DNA from: an uncultured Prevotella sp.
Lineage (GTDB): Bacteria; Bacteroidota; Bacteroidia; Bacteroidales; Bacteroidaceae
DNA: 43,688 nt
NCBI GenBank assembly: GCA_905236755.1
Contig: CAJOCR010000018.1
Location: 1-43,688 of the forward strand
Direction: 5' to 3'
Positions 24,357-33,568 of the stretch are shown one piece after another; the stretch's first letter is position 1; each line of letters starts with the position of its first letter. The position numbers were made by a program, and so were the translations under genes. Below the pieces are notes generated by a model, which worked only from the letters and a program-made list of their open reading frames with translations, searched no databases and was not told where the DNA came from.

Positions 24357-24388
24357 CGCATGAAAACAACAATGAATCCAAATATAAC

Positions 24389-26800
24389 ATGAAACCCAAA
24401 ACATTATTACTCTCCACACTCTTGCTCTCGGCAACCATTGCACAGGCACAGGTTAAAGTTGACATCTATCCCAACACACCAGGAGCCAAAGTATCACAAA
24501 ATTTATATGGTATCTTCTATGAAGACATTAATCATGCTGCTGACGGTGGACTTTATGCCGAACTGATAAGAAACCGTTCATTTGAAGACGATGAGAAAGA
24601 GGCCTGTTCTTGGAACGCCTATAATGGTGCAAAGATGCACATCGTAAACAATGCAAAGAAGCAACTTAATAAAAACCAGAGAAACTATCTTGAAGTTAGT
24701 TTTACAGGAAAGAACAACTCAGGAATAAACAACGAGGGTTTCTGGGGCATAAACGTTGTTCTGGGACGCACATATAAACTGTCGTTCTGGGCAAAAGGCA
24801 AAATAAATAGTAATCTAAAGGCTTATCTTGCTTGCGAATGTGGTAAAAAGGTTCTTGCCTCGGCTGATATAAAAGAAAAGATAACCGGCAATTGGAAGAA
24901 ATATTCTGTAGAGCTTACTGCCACAGCAAACAACGAGAATGCTCGTTTGTGGATTACCTCTGAAGGCAAAGGAACTGTTGATTTCGATGTTGTGAGTTTG
25001 TTCCCTCCAACATATAACAACCGAGAGAATGGTATGCGTCCAGACTTAGCCTCTATGCTAAAGGCCCTTCATCCAAAGTTTTTCCGTTTCCCTGGAGGAT
25101 GTTTCGTTGAAGGACAGAACAGTCCGGTCAACGCTTTCCACTGGGAAAGCAGCATTGGCCCTATTGAACAACGTCCAGGTCATTGGAATGTGAACTGGGG
25201 GTATCGCACTACCGATGGTATAGGCTTCGACGAATACTTGCAGCTTGCAGAAGACCTTGGTGCCAAGCCTCTTTATGTTGTAAATGTAGGTATCTGGCAT
25301 GGTGGTTTTACACCTGTTGACAGCATACAGCCATGGATTGACGAGGCATTAAATGCACTTGAGTATGCCAATGGTTCAATAACTACAAAATACGGAGCTC
25401 TACGTGCTAAGAATGGTCACCCTGAACCATATAACATAGAGTATCTTGAAATCGGAAACGAGAATAATCAATACGACCCTTCGTTGCAGAGCGATAATTA
25501 TTATAAGCGTTTCAAACTTTTCCGTGATGCCATACTCGCCAAATACCCTAACATGCATATCATAGGCAACGTGATTGCATGGGGTGATGACAATCCCAAA
25601 TGGAAATCTGAAGAAAGTGTAGAACTGTTAGACGAGCACTATTACCGTAATCCCGCTTGGTTTGCTAATAATTTCCATAAATACGACAGCTACGAACGAG
25701 GCAAACACAATATTTATGTAGGCGAGTATGCCGTTACTCAAGGCTTTGGCGTTAACGGCTCCCTTGATGCTGCCCTTGGCGAGGCTGTTTATATGATGGG
25801 AATAGAGAACAATAGCGATGTGGTGAAGATGGCAAGCTATGCCCCTATCTTTGCTAACCTTAACGACCTCAAATGGCGCCCTGACATGATACAGTTTAAT
25901 CATAAGAAAGCATTTGGTACACCATCGTACTATGTTCAAAAGATGATGGCTGACAATATTGGCACTCGCATATTGAAGGTGGAGCAACGTAACCCTTATT
26001 CATCGGCTGTCATCGAGAAAACTGTAGCACCCGAGAAAAGCCATATTGGTTTTGCTACATGGGCAACACAAGCTTCTTATGAATTAAGCGAGGTTAATGG
26101 CAAGGCTGTTGACATGAACTTCTCTTCTAAGAAGGGAGAATGGAAAAAGCAAGGTAATATATACAGCCAGTATGGTAATGATGAATCATGCCTTAATATT
26201 GGCGACATAACCGTAGGAAACCATTCAACTATTAAGCTCCGTGCCCGTAAAAACGGTGGTGCTGAAGGCTTCATGCTGGTGTTTAACTATATTGACGAGA
26301 ATAATTATTGCTGGCTGAACTTTGGTGGCTGGGGCAACACACAACATGGTATTGAACAAGTGGTGAATGGTGCAAAGATGCAGATTGCCACAAAGGGCGG
26401 TAGCGTGGAAAAAGACCGCTGGTATGATATTGTGTTACAACAAGAAGGCGACAGTCTGAAAGCATGGCTTGATAATGAGTTGATATTTGAGACAAAGCTC
26501 ATGAACAACGTTACACCAGGACTTTTCTCATCAGCTACTCTTGATGAGCAGAGTGGCGAGGTAATAGTGAAAATAGCCAACACCAACAACGAGGCTACCA
26601 CATGCGTAATCAACCTGAATGATTATAACATAACATCAGGAGATGTTACTCGTTTGACTGCGTCAAAAGGTACTGACGAAAACAGTATAGATAATCCAAC
26701 GAATATCTATCCTGTAAAGGAAGTGCTTTCAGCAGATAAAAACAAGGTTCAGCTGGATGTTCCAGCAACCTCTTTGAATATCGTAAGATTAAAGAGGTAA
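24389..26800 (+). CDS. GH51 alpha-L-arabinofuranosidase with carbohydrate-binding modules
   Basis: 803 residues. The start at 24389 gives a clean signal peptide (MKPKTLLLST, cut at AQA before Gln) and lies downstream of the -7 box. The catalytic domain has acid/base Glu358 in EIGNENNQ and nucleophile Glu446 in YVGEYA. A CBM4/9-like jelly roll is inserted at about 80-205 (FWGINVVLGRTYKLSFWAKG). A concanavalin/LamG-like module sits at about 560-715 before the last strand-rich part. It removes terminal arabinofuranose from arabinan or arabinoxylan fragments, probably in the periplasm. Its promoter shares the arabinan operator motif with the susC operon, so it belongs to that regulon although the sensor gene lies between them. 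Confidence 0.92.
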   Translation: MKPKTLLLSTLLLSATIAQAQVKVDIYPNTPGAKVSQNLYGIFYEDINHAADGGLYAELIRNRSFEDDEKEACSWNAYNGAKMHIVNNAKKQLNKNQRNYLEVSFTGKNNSGINNEGFWGINVVLGRTYKLSFWAKGKINSNLKAYLACECGKKVLASADIKEKITGNWKKYSVELTATANNENARLWITSEGKGTVDFDVVSLFPPTYNNRENGMRPDLASMLKALHPKFFRFPGGCFVEGQNSPVNAFHWESSIGPIEQRPGHWNVNWGYRTTDGIGFDEYLQLAEDLGAKPLYVVNVGIWHGGFTPVDSIQPWIDEALNALEYANGSITTKYGALRAKNGHPEPYNIEYLEIGNENNQYDPSLQSDNYYKRFKLFRDAILAKYPNMHIIGNVIAWGDDNPKWKSEESVELLDEHYYRNPAWFANNFHKYDSYERGKHNIYVGEYAVTQGFGVNGSLDAALGEAVYMMGIENNSDVVKMASYAPIFANLNDLKWRPDMIQFNHKKAFGTPSYYVQKMMADNIGTRILKVEQRNPYSSAVIEKTVAPEKSHIGFATWATQASYELSEVNGKAVDMNFSSKKGEWKKQGNIYSQYGNDESCLNIGDITVGNHSTIKLRARKNGGAEGFMLVFNYIDENNYCWLNFGGWGNTQHGIEQVVNGAKMQIATKGGSVEKDRWYDIVLQQEGDSLKAWLDNELIFETKLMNNVTPGLFSSATLDEQSGEVIVKIANTNNEATTCVINLNDYNITSGDVTRLTASKGTDENSIDNPTNIYPVKEVLSADKNKVQLDVPATSLNIVRLKR

Positions 26801-26952
26801 TCAGTTAACTAAGTAGCATGTTTACGTTGCATTAATATCATACTTTTGAATGATAAACAGCATACTTACATAGGCTTAGTATCATACTTCTTTAATACAA
26901 GGCAAACATTTGTTTTGTTAGCGCCCAAAACTCATAAATACAATAAAAGAAT

Positions 26953-26979
26953 GCCTGAGCAACAACATGTTGTTCAGGC
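26953..26979 (+). terminator. Terminator after the GH51 gene
   Basis: A 12-bp stem (GCCTGAGCAACA with TGTTGTTCAGGC, one G-T pair) with a 3-nt loop and a short T-rich tail. It lies about 150 bp after the stop. The 26801-26952 stretch before it shows no gene; short CATACTT words repeat near 26840-26890. Confidence 0.65.
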
Positions 26980-27046
26980 TTCTGTATTGGAAAGTTAAGC
27001 ATGAAAAAAATGCACCAACTTTTTTCTTATATTGGCAAAAAAGCAT

Positions 27047-27054
27047 TATCTTTG
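27047..27054 (+). promoter_or_regulatory. -7 promoter box of the arabinan sensor gene
   Basis: TATCTTTG, exact consensus. It gives a leader of about 28 nt to the ATG at 27088. No TCCACC-type operator is seen here, so the sensor may be made constitutively. Confidence 0.6.
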
Positions 27055-27087
27055 CAGGAACCTAAATTATTATGAGATTAAGCAAAC

Positions 27088-30042
27088 ATGAAGCACTATA
27101 TATTATTACTAATTATCTCTTTTTTGACTCTTACCGTTAACGCCCAAAACAGTATTGTTGAAAAATATAATGTGTCGTATCTGAATATGTCAACAGGGTT
27201 GCCAAGCAATTTTGTAGATGATATTTATTGCGACAGCTATGGCTTTATATGGATAGCCACTCACGGAGGAGGACTGGTAAGATACGACGGTTTCAACTAT
27301 ATGTATTTTGGTATTGGAAACCAGGGAATGCCACTAAAGAGTAATACATGTCATAATATTACAGAAGATAAGTTTCACCGTCTTTGGATTTCGTTTGAAG
27401 AATATACCGAGGTGCTTGATCTTAATACGCTTCAATCGGTTATACCTAAAAACACAAACAATAAACTGGATAAAATTCTGCATGAGCAATCAGTAAAAAC
27501 ATTCTGCGACAGCAAAGGGGCAATGTGGATTGTAACTATGAACAAGGTGCATCATATTACCTTTGACAAAGATGGCAACGTAAAAAATATCCATAGTCTT
27601 AACTACGTCGGAAACACACCAGACGTGATGATTGCTGATATTGATAGCGACGGAAGTGTGTGGGCGGCTATTGACGGTGGTTTGTATAAACTGGCTGTTC
27701 ATAACGACAAACTGGTTAGATATAGTATTTCTAATGCATGGAACAACCAGCCAAATATGTTTATCCAGAAGCTGGTGAGAATTGACGACCGTCTATGGAT
27801 GGCAACAAATAATGGGCTTTATATTCTTGATCTGGATGCACATATCATAAAGAACTATCGAGTTGACGATTCTGCTAATTCCATTTCACATAACTCAGTA
27901 ACCGACATAGCTGTTGATGAAAACAAACAACTGATTTTGGCTACCCTCGATGGTGTTGACTTCTACGACTCTAAGACCGATAGCTTTACGCCGTGGAACA
28001 GCGAAAGCAAGGCGAACCCTTTGCCAAGTAATTTTGTTAGCAGTATTTTCCTGCATAACAATATTATATGGATAGGAACTGAGTCGGGAGGAATTATTAA
28101 ACTGAATCCTCGTCAGCTTCTATTGCAGAACTACATTCACTCATCAAACCCAGAAAGTATTTCTGCCAACTGCGTTAATGCCATGTATGCAGGTAGTGAC
28201 GGCACTTTATGGATAGGAACAGTTGAAGGAGGTTTAAATCGTTTAACTCCTGGCAGCAAGTCATTCGTTCACTATACAGTAGCAAATTCTAACCTTTCAC
28301 ATAATAGCGTGTCAACTCTTGCTGCCGACAATAAAGGGCGTCTGTGGATAGGCACATGGGCAGGAGGATTGAATATTATTGACTTGAAGAATACTTCAGC
28401 TATAAAACATCTTACTTTTGACCAAAGGTATTCTTCTTTGCTGAATTTTATAGGTGCTCTTATCTACGACCCTTACAACAAAGGAATGTGGATAGGTAGT
28501 AACGATGGTATTTTCTTCTATGACTTTGCTACAGAAAAAATAGTAGAGCCATTTAAAGATTGCAGGAATATCCGTGGTTCTATCGGTAGCATAATAGACA
28601 AAGACGGGAAGCTATGGATGGGCTTTCTCAAGGGTGTCGTCTGTATTGACCTAAAGAAAAGAGACAAGGCAGGAACATTCAGTTATAGAGTTTTATCTAA
28701 TAAGCTCGATGACCCAAAGAGCGGCATTATTGACAAGATATGTTCTTTCTGTCAGACGAAAGACGGAACATTATGGTTAGGAAGCAACGGCTATGGTCTT
28801 TATCGTCGTGATGTTGATGAGAGAGGACAAGAAAACTATACTGTTTACACCATAAAAAACGGACTCCCTAATAATGCCGTAAAAGGAATTGTTGAAGACG
28901 AACATGGAAAGCTGTGGCTAACCACAGACAATGGTCTTTCACATTTCGACCCAGAAACAGGTCTTTGCTATAACTATTACAAGAACGACGGTTTGATTTC
29001 TAATCAGTTCTATTGGAATTCTGCTGTAAAAACACCTGACGGCCGCATACTTTTAGGCGGTACAGAAGGACTGACCGTTCTTTTGGGCGACAATAACAAA
29101 GCTTTGTATCAAGGACATCTGCGCTTTACCCGTCTTGCTGTTGGCAATCAGGCTGTTTATGCTGATGGACATTATATGGATGAGGATATTTCTATTGCCG
29201 ACCATATATACTTGCATGAAAGCGACAAGTCGTTTGAAATAAGTTTCTCGTCATTAAACTACGGTCCTGAAACGCAAGGTGTTTATAGTTATCGTTTAAA
29301 AGGTTTTGATGAAGACTGGACACAGCTTCCTGCAGGACAGAATAGTGTGCGCTATACCAATCTTCCTGCTGGAGATTATGAGTTTGAGGTGAAATATGTT
29401 TCTGCACTCAGCGACACTAATGATGCTGTCATCAGCATGGAAGTATCAGTATCGCCATATTTCTGGAAGAGCTGGTGGTTTATGACTATCGTTATTATCG
29501 TACTGATACTGCTTGCAAAGTATCTTTATGACAAACGTGTAACAGAATTACGCCATCGTGAAGCCGAACGATTATTAAAGCCTATTGAGGACGCTTTGAA
29601 GAATAGCGAAGAGCCTCAACAGCTGCAAACACGTATCGAGAATATTCTTGCTAACCAGTATCGCATAAAGGCAAGTCAACAAAAGAGTTTTGAAAACGAC
29701 TGTCAGGAACAGTTAGCACAGGATCATCCGTTTATGGAACGCCTAACTGAGGTGATGGAAGATAACTATTCAAACTCAGAGTTTGGTGTTGAAGAACTGT
29801 CAAGAGCATTAGGTATAAGTCGTTCTGTACTGTCAAAGCAAATAGCAGCTGAGACAGGCGAATCAACGAGTCAGTTTATGCGCAACTATCGTTTGGATGT
29901 TGCAAAGGATATTTTATTAAAGAATCCTGGTAACAGAAATATTGCGGAAATAGCTTTTAAGGTTGGATTCAACGATCCAAAGTATTTCACCCGTCGTTTC
30001 ACCAAACGATTTGGATCTTCTCCATCAACATTCAAAGCTTGA
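27088..30042 (+). CDS. Transmembrane one-component regulator: Reg_prop, Y_Y_Y, AraC (arabinan locus)
   Basis: 984 residues. Signal peptide 1-20; about a dozen two-component-regulator propeller repeats at 30-680 with the typical LWIGT-GGL pattern; Y_Y_Y domain about 705-790 (YRLKGFDEDWTQLPAGQNSV); one membrane helix 797-812; a charged linker about 813-880; AraC-type helix-turn-helix 885-984 (ELSRALGISRSVLSKQI, NIAEIAFKVGFNDPKYFTRRF). A normal hybrid sensor of this kind has HisKA, HATPase_c and receiver domains between helix and AraC domain and is about 1,300-1,400 residues long. All three are absent. Signal transfer across the membrane would have to be mechanical, as in SusR-type regulators. 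It likely activates the operon starting at 30336 and the GH51 gene. Confidence 0.9.
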   Translation: MKHYILLLIISFLTLTVNAQNSIVEKYNVSYLNMSTGLPSNFVDDIYCDSYGFIWIATHGGGLVRYDGFNYMYFGIGNQGMPLKSNTCHNITEDKFHRLWISFEEYTEVLDLNTLQSVIPKNTNNKLDKILHEQSVKTFCDSKGAMWIVTMNKVHHITFDKDGNVKNIHSLNYVGNTPDVMIADIDSDGSVWAAIDGGLYKLAVHNDKLVRYSISNAWNNQPNMFIQKLVRIDDRLWMATNNGLYILDLDAHIIKNYRVDDSANSISHNSVTDIAVDENKQLILATLDGVDFYDSKTDSFTPWNSESKANPLPSNFVSSIFLHNNIIWIGTESGGIIKLNPRQLLLQNYIHSSNPESISANCVNAMYAGSDGTLWIGTVEGGLNRLTPGSKSFVHYTVANSNLSHNSVSTLAADNKGRLWIGTWAGGLNIIDLKNTSAIKHLTFDQRYSSLLNFIGALIYDPYNKGMWIGSNDGIFFYDFATEKIVEPFKDCRNIRGSIGSIIDKDGKLWMGFLKGVVCIDLKKRDKAGTFSYRVLSNKLDDPKSGIIDKICSFCQTKDGTLWLGSNGYGLYRRDVDERGQENYTVYTIKNGLPNNAVKGIVEDEHGKLWLTTDNGLSHFDPETGLCYNYYKNDGLISNQFYWNSAVKTPDGRILLGGTEGLTVLLGDNNKALYQGHLRFTRLAVGNQAVYADGHYMDEDISIADHIYLHESDKSFEISFSSLNYGPETQGVYSYRLKGFDEDWTQLPAGQNSVRYTNLPAGDYEFEVKYVSALSDTNDAVISMEVSVSPYFWKSWWFMTIVIIVLILLAKYLYDKRVTELRHREAERLLKPIEDALKNSEEPQQLQTRIENILANQYRIKASQQKSFENDCQEQLAQDHPFMERLTEVMEDNYSNSEFGVEELSRALGISRSVLSKQIAAETGESTSQFMRNYRLDVAKDILLKNPGNRNIAEIAFKVGFNDPKYFTRRFTKRFGSSPSTFKA

Positions 30043-30097
30043 TAGTATTCTTTCGTTTCTAAAAAAGTACCCCTAATGATGATATACTAAACAGAAT

Positions 30098-30141
30098 GGT
30101 GGATAATACGTTTATCCACCATATAAACGCATTTGTCCACC
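30098..30141 (+). promoter_or_regulatory. Candidate arabinan-sensor operator, susC promoter
   Basis: GGTGGATAA (30098-30106) and TTATCCACC (30112-30120) form a perfect inverted repeat with a 5-bp spacer. A further direct half, TTTGTCCACC (30132-30141), lies 21 bp (two turns) after the second half and ends 20 bp before the -7 box. Half-sites in helical phase next to the promoter are typical of AraC-family activation. The remaining part of 30043-30335 shows no gene. Confidence 0.6.
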
Positions 30142-30161
30142 TTACCCAAAGTGCACTTTTC

Positions 30162-30169
30162 TACCTTTG
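30162..30169 (+). promoter_or_regulatory. -7 promoter box of the arabinan susC operon
   Basis: TACCTTTG fits the consensus. The leader to the ATG at 30336 is about 160 nt, long enough for post-transcriptional control; no strong hairpin was noticed in it. Confidence 0.55.
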
Positions 30170-30335
30170 CGCACACAATTTTTCAATTCAACCTAATTAA
30201 AAATCTAAAAACCTAAATGTATATGACAAGCGAATTAACAACAGATGTTGACATTGGATATCAAACCCAATTTCTGATATCATAAACATTAAAAAACAAG
30301 AATAAACAATAATTTAAAACCTAAATTTAAAAACA

Positions 30336-33300
30336 ATGAGAAAACAATTATTCTCTGTAATGCTATGTCTGGGCGCACTTGGTATCTCGAATGCGATACC
30401 TACTCCTGCAATGGCCTCTGTTACACAGGCACAGATAATAAAAGTAAGCGGTCAGGTAGTTGACGAAAATGGAGAGCCTCTCGTTGGTGCAACTGTTAGA
30501 GTTAAGAATAGCCAAGAGGGCACTGTTACCGATCTTGATGGTAATTTTCAATTGAATGTTCCTGCAAATGCTATTCTGCAGGTGAGCTACATTGGCTACC
30601 AAGTTAGCGAGGTAGCTGTACGTAATCGCGCTATTATTGAAAAGATCCAACTCAAAGCCGACAATCGTACCCTCGAACAGGTTGTTGTAGTGGGTTATGG
30701 TACTCAGAAGAAAGTTGACCTTACTGGTTCTGTAGCCATCGTTAATGCTGACGAGATGAAGAAGGTCTCAAACTCTAACATCTCTACAATGCTTGAAGGC
30801 AAGGTTGCCGGTGTACAAATCACATCTGACGGTCAGCCTGGTGCCGATCCTTCTGTACGTATCCGTGGTATCGGTTCTTTCGGCAGTACAGCTCCTCTAT
30901 ATGTTATCGATGGTGTACCTATGGGTACTACTATCCGTGATTTTTCTCCAAACGATATTGCTTCTATTCAGGTATTGAAAGATGCTGCAGCTGGCGCTAT
31001 CTATGGTTCTCGTGCTGCTAATGGTGTGGTAATCATTACTACCAAGTCAGGAAATACAGATCAGCCATTAAAGGTTAACTATTCTGGTTACCTTGGTGTT
31101 GATAATATTTCAAAAGGCGAATATGATGTTATGAATGCCGACGAGTATAGTCAGTATTTAGGTCAGGCATGTGTAAACTCAAACACACCTGTTCCTGGTG
31201 GATATAGTCTCGGCGCTGATGGCAAATATCACTTCATGGATAATACCAATACTGATTGGTTTGACGAGGTGTTCAAAACAGGTATTCGTCAGAACCATAA
31301 TGTAAACCTTAGTGGTGGTGGCGCTCATAATACTTATAACGTAAGTCTTGACTACTTCCAACAGAAGGGTACTATCGAAGGTGCTGGTCCCAACTATACT
31401 CGTTATACTGCCCGCGTGAACAATACTATGGACACCAAGTTCATTAAGTTCCGCACAAGTGCTGTATATTCTCATTCCGACCAGGATAATATGGCTTTGT
31501 CAAATGCGTCTGAGTATGTACAGGGACTTTATGGTGATGTAACAAACGTGCTTCGTGGTACATTGCTTATGCAACCAACAATTAAAGCTTACGACAACTC
31601 TACATGGGTGTTAGACGATAAGGTTGGTTCCGCCAGTGCATATCGCTATGATGCTTATGGCTATGGTGTTTATTATGATAATATTCATGGTGACATCTCG
31701 GCTTCAAACCCATTGTTGGTAAACAACAAACTAACACGTAACACATTAGTTGACCGCTTTGTAGGTACAGGTTCTGCCGATGTTGATTTATTTAAGATGG
31801 TTGGCTTTAACAATAAGAGCCATAGCTTGCACTACAACATCAACCTTTCTTACAGCAAGACTCATGCCACCGACAAGACATGGATTCCTGCATGGATTCA
31901 GAGCAACCGTGTGTATCTTGCCAAGGCTAACGAACGCTTGACAAAAGCTTCTCGTGACTATTCTGATGCTTTGATAGAGAACACCCTTACCTATGATGGA
32001 CATATCGGTAAGAACAACATTAACCTTGTTGTTGGTCAGACTTATGAAGAAGAACATACCAATACTCTATCTGCTACTGGTGTTGAATTTACAGAACCTT
32101 ATTTCTTGCAGATTCAGAATGGTGCTACCCGTGATGCTTCTTCTTATGAGTATAAGCACACCCTTGCCTCTTTCATTGGTCGTTTGAATTATAATTATGA
32201 TGAGAAATACCTTCTTTCTGCTATTATCCGTAGAGATGGTAGTTCTCGACTCACTAAGAGCATTCGTTGGGGAACATTCCCATCAATCTCTGTAGGTTGG
32301 CGTTTTGATAAAGAAAACTTCTTCCCTATTAACCGCGACATCGTTAACTTGTTCAAGATTCGTGCAAGCTACGGTGAACTGGGTAACGAGAATATTGGCG
32401 AATACCAGTATATGGCTACAATGGCTCGTAACAACATGACCTATAGCTTCGGTAATCAGGTTGTGACTGGTTCAGCTATTTCTACTTTCATCAACGAAAA
32501 TATTGCGTGGGAAAGAAAGATAACTACCAACGTTGGTATCGACCTTGCCTTGTTCAATAACCGTTTGGAATTTACTGCTGAATACTTCAACAACCGTTCT
32601 AAAGATCTTCTTTACAGCGTTCCTGTTCCTGAAAATGCAGGTGTTTCAAACACTTCTGTAACTATGAACGCAGCCACAATGGACAATAGTGGTTTTGAAT
32701 TCTCAGCTACATACCGCAATCGCGACCACGCTTTGAAATACGATATTAGCGCTAACCTCAGCACTCTTCGTAACCGTGTCAAGTCATTAGGTTTCGGAAC
32801 CGATTCTTATATCTCTGGTGCTTACATCACCAAGGTTGGTGAAGAAATTGGTAAGTTCTACGGCTGGGTATATGAAGGAATTGCACGCACTCAAGAAGAC
32901 CTTGACAACCATGCTACTCAGCAGGGTGCAAACATTGGAGACTGTCTTTATAAAGACATAAGCGGTCCTAACGGCGAGCCTGATGGTGTTATCGACTCTT
33001 ACGACCAGACAACTCTTGGAAGCGGTTTACCAAAGATTAATTTCGGTATTAGTGCACATCTTGAATACAAGAATTTTGATTTAAGCATCCAAACATTCGG
33101 TGCTTTGAACTACCACGTTTCTGATGATATCTACAACAGCTTGAACTCTTGCTATGGCTATGGTAACAAGGATGTTGCTATGTTAAACGCTAATCGCTTT
33201 GCAGAGGACGGAACATACCTTTCAAACGTTCCTCGTACTTATGCTTCAAACAACGCTACTCTTGCGTGGAACGATTTGTTCAGCAGCAGAAAGATTCAGA

Positions 33301-33536
33301 ATGCTGCATATTGGAAGATTGCCAATGTAGAACTCGGTTACAACATGCCTAACAAATGGTTCGGAGGTGTAGTTTCAGGTGTTCGTGTATATGTGTCAGC
33401 TCAGAACCTCTTTACCTTCACTGGTTATAAGGGTTACAACGTGGATTATGCAGGTGGAACATTCACCCCAGGCTATAACTTCTGTTCATTCCCTACTCCA
33501 CGTACATTTATGGCAGGTATTCACTTCACTTTCTAA
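30336..33536 (+). CDS. SusC-family TonB-dependent transporter (arabinan)
   Basis: 1066 residues. Signal peptide about 1-33, carboxypeptidase-regulatory-like domain about 37-115 (VSGQVVDENGEPLVGATVRV), EQVVVVGYGTQ, plug domain about 125-235 (VRIRGIGSFGSTAPLYVIDG, AIYGSRAANGVVIITTKSG), then a barrel ending in GIHFTF with C-terminal Phe. It has no STN domain. It imports arabino-oligosaccharides with SusD encoded 32 bp downstream. It is the first gene of an operon of at least three and probably five genes. Confidence 0.95.
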   Translation: MRKQLFSVMLCLGALGISNAIPTPAMASVTQAQIIKVSGQVVDENGEPLVGATVRVKNSQEGTVTDLDGNFQLNVPANAILQVSYIGYQVSEVAVRNRAIIEKIQLKADNRTLEQVVVVGYGTQKKVDLTGSVAIVNADEMKKVSNSNISTMLEGKVAGVQITSDGQPGADPSVRIRGIGSFGSTAPLYVIDGVPMGTTIRDFSPNDIASIQVLKDAAAGAIYGSRAANGVVIITTKSGNTDQPLKVNYSGYLGVDNISKGEYDVMNADEYSQYLGQACVNSNTPVPGGYSLGADGKYHFMDNTNTDWFDEVFKTGIRQNHNVNLSGGGAHNTYNVSLDYFQQKGTIEGAGPNYTRYTARVNNTMDTKFIKFRTSAVYSHSDQDNMALSNASEYVQGLYGDVTNVLRGTLLMQPTIKAYDNSTWVLDDKVGSASAYRYDAYGYGVYYDNIHGDISASNPLLVNNKLTRNTLVDRFVGTGSADVDLFKMVGFNNKSHSLHYNINLSYSKTHATDKTWIPAWIQSNRVYLAKANERLTKASRDYSDALIENTLTYDGHIGKNNINLVVGQTYEEEHTNTLSATGVEFTEPYFLQIQNGATRDASSYEYKHTLASFIGRLNYNYDEKYLLSAIIRRDGSSRLTKSIRWGTFPSISVGWRFDKENFFPINRDIVNLFKIRASYGELGNENIGEYQYMATMARNNMTYSFGNQVVTGSAISTFINENIAWERKITTNVGIDLALFNNRLEFTAEYFNNRSKDLLYSVPVPENAGVSNTSVTMNAATMDNSGFEFSATYRNRDHALKYDISANLSTLRNRVKSLGFGTDSYISGAYITKVGEEIGKFYGWVYEGIARTQEDLDNHATQQGANIGDCLYKDISGPNGEPDGVIDSYDQTTLGSGLPKINFGISAHLEYKNFDLSIQTFGALNYHVSDDIYNSLNSCYGYGNKDVAMLNANRFAEDGTYLSNVPRTYASNNATLAWNDLFSSRKIQNAAYWKIANVELGYNMPNKWFGGVVSGVRVYVSAQNLFTFTGYKGYNVDYAGGTFTPGYNFCSFPTPRTFMAGIHFTF

Positions 33537-33568
33537 AAGTAGTGTTAATTAAAAATTAGACAAATAAT

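Larger units (their letters stand above)
23944..24388. other. Divergent control region between levan sensor and arabinofuranosidase genes
   Basis: No gene is seen in these 445 bp. It holds a likely minus-strand promoter (24057-24064), a purine-rich tract (near 24121-24137), the three-palindrome array (24149-24250), the arabinan-type direct repeats (24297-24328) and the plus-strand promoter (24349-24356). Confidence 0.65.

Noticed and set aside
24269..24388. N-terminal extension of the GH51 protein
   Set aside because: The extension would start upstream of the -7 box and hide the signal peptide; the ATG at 24389 is the better start.
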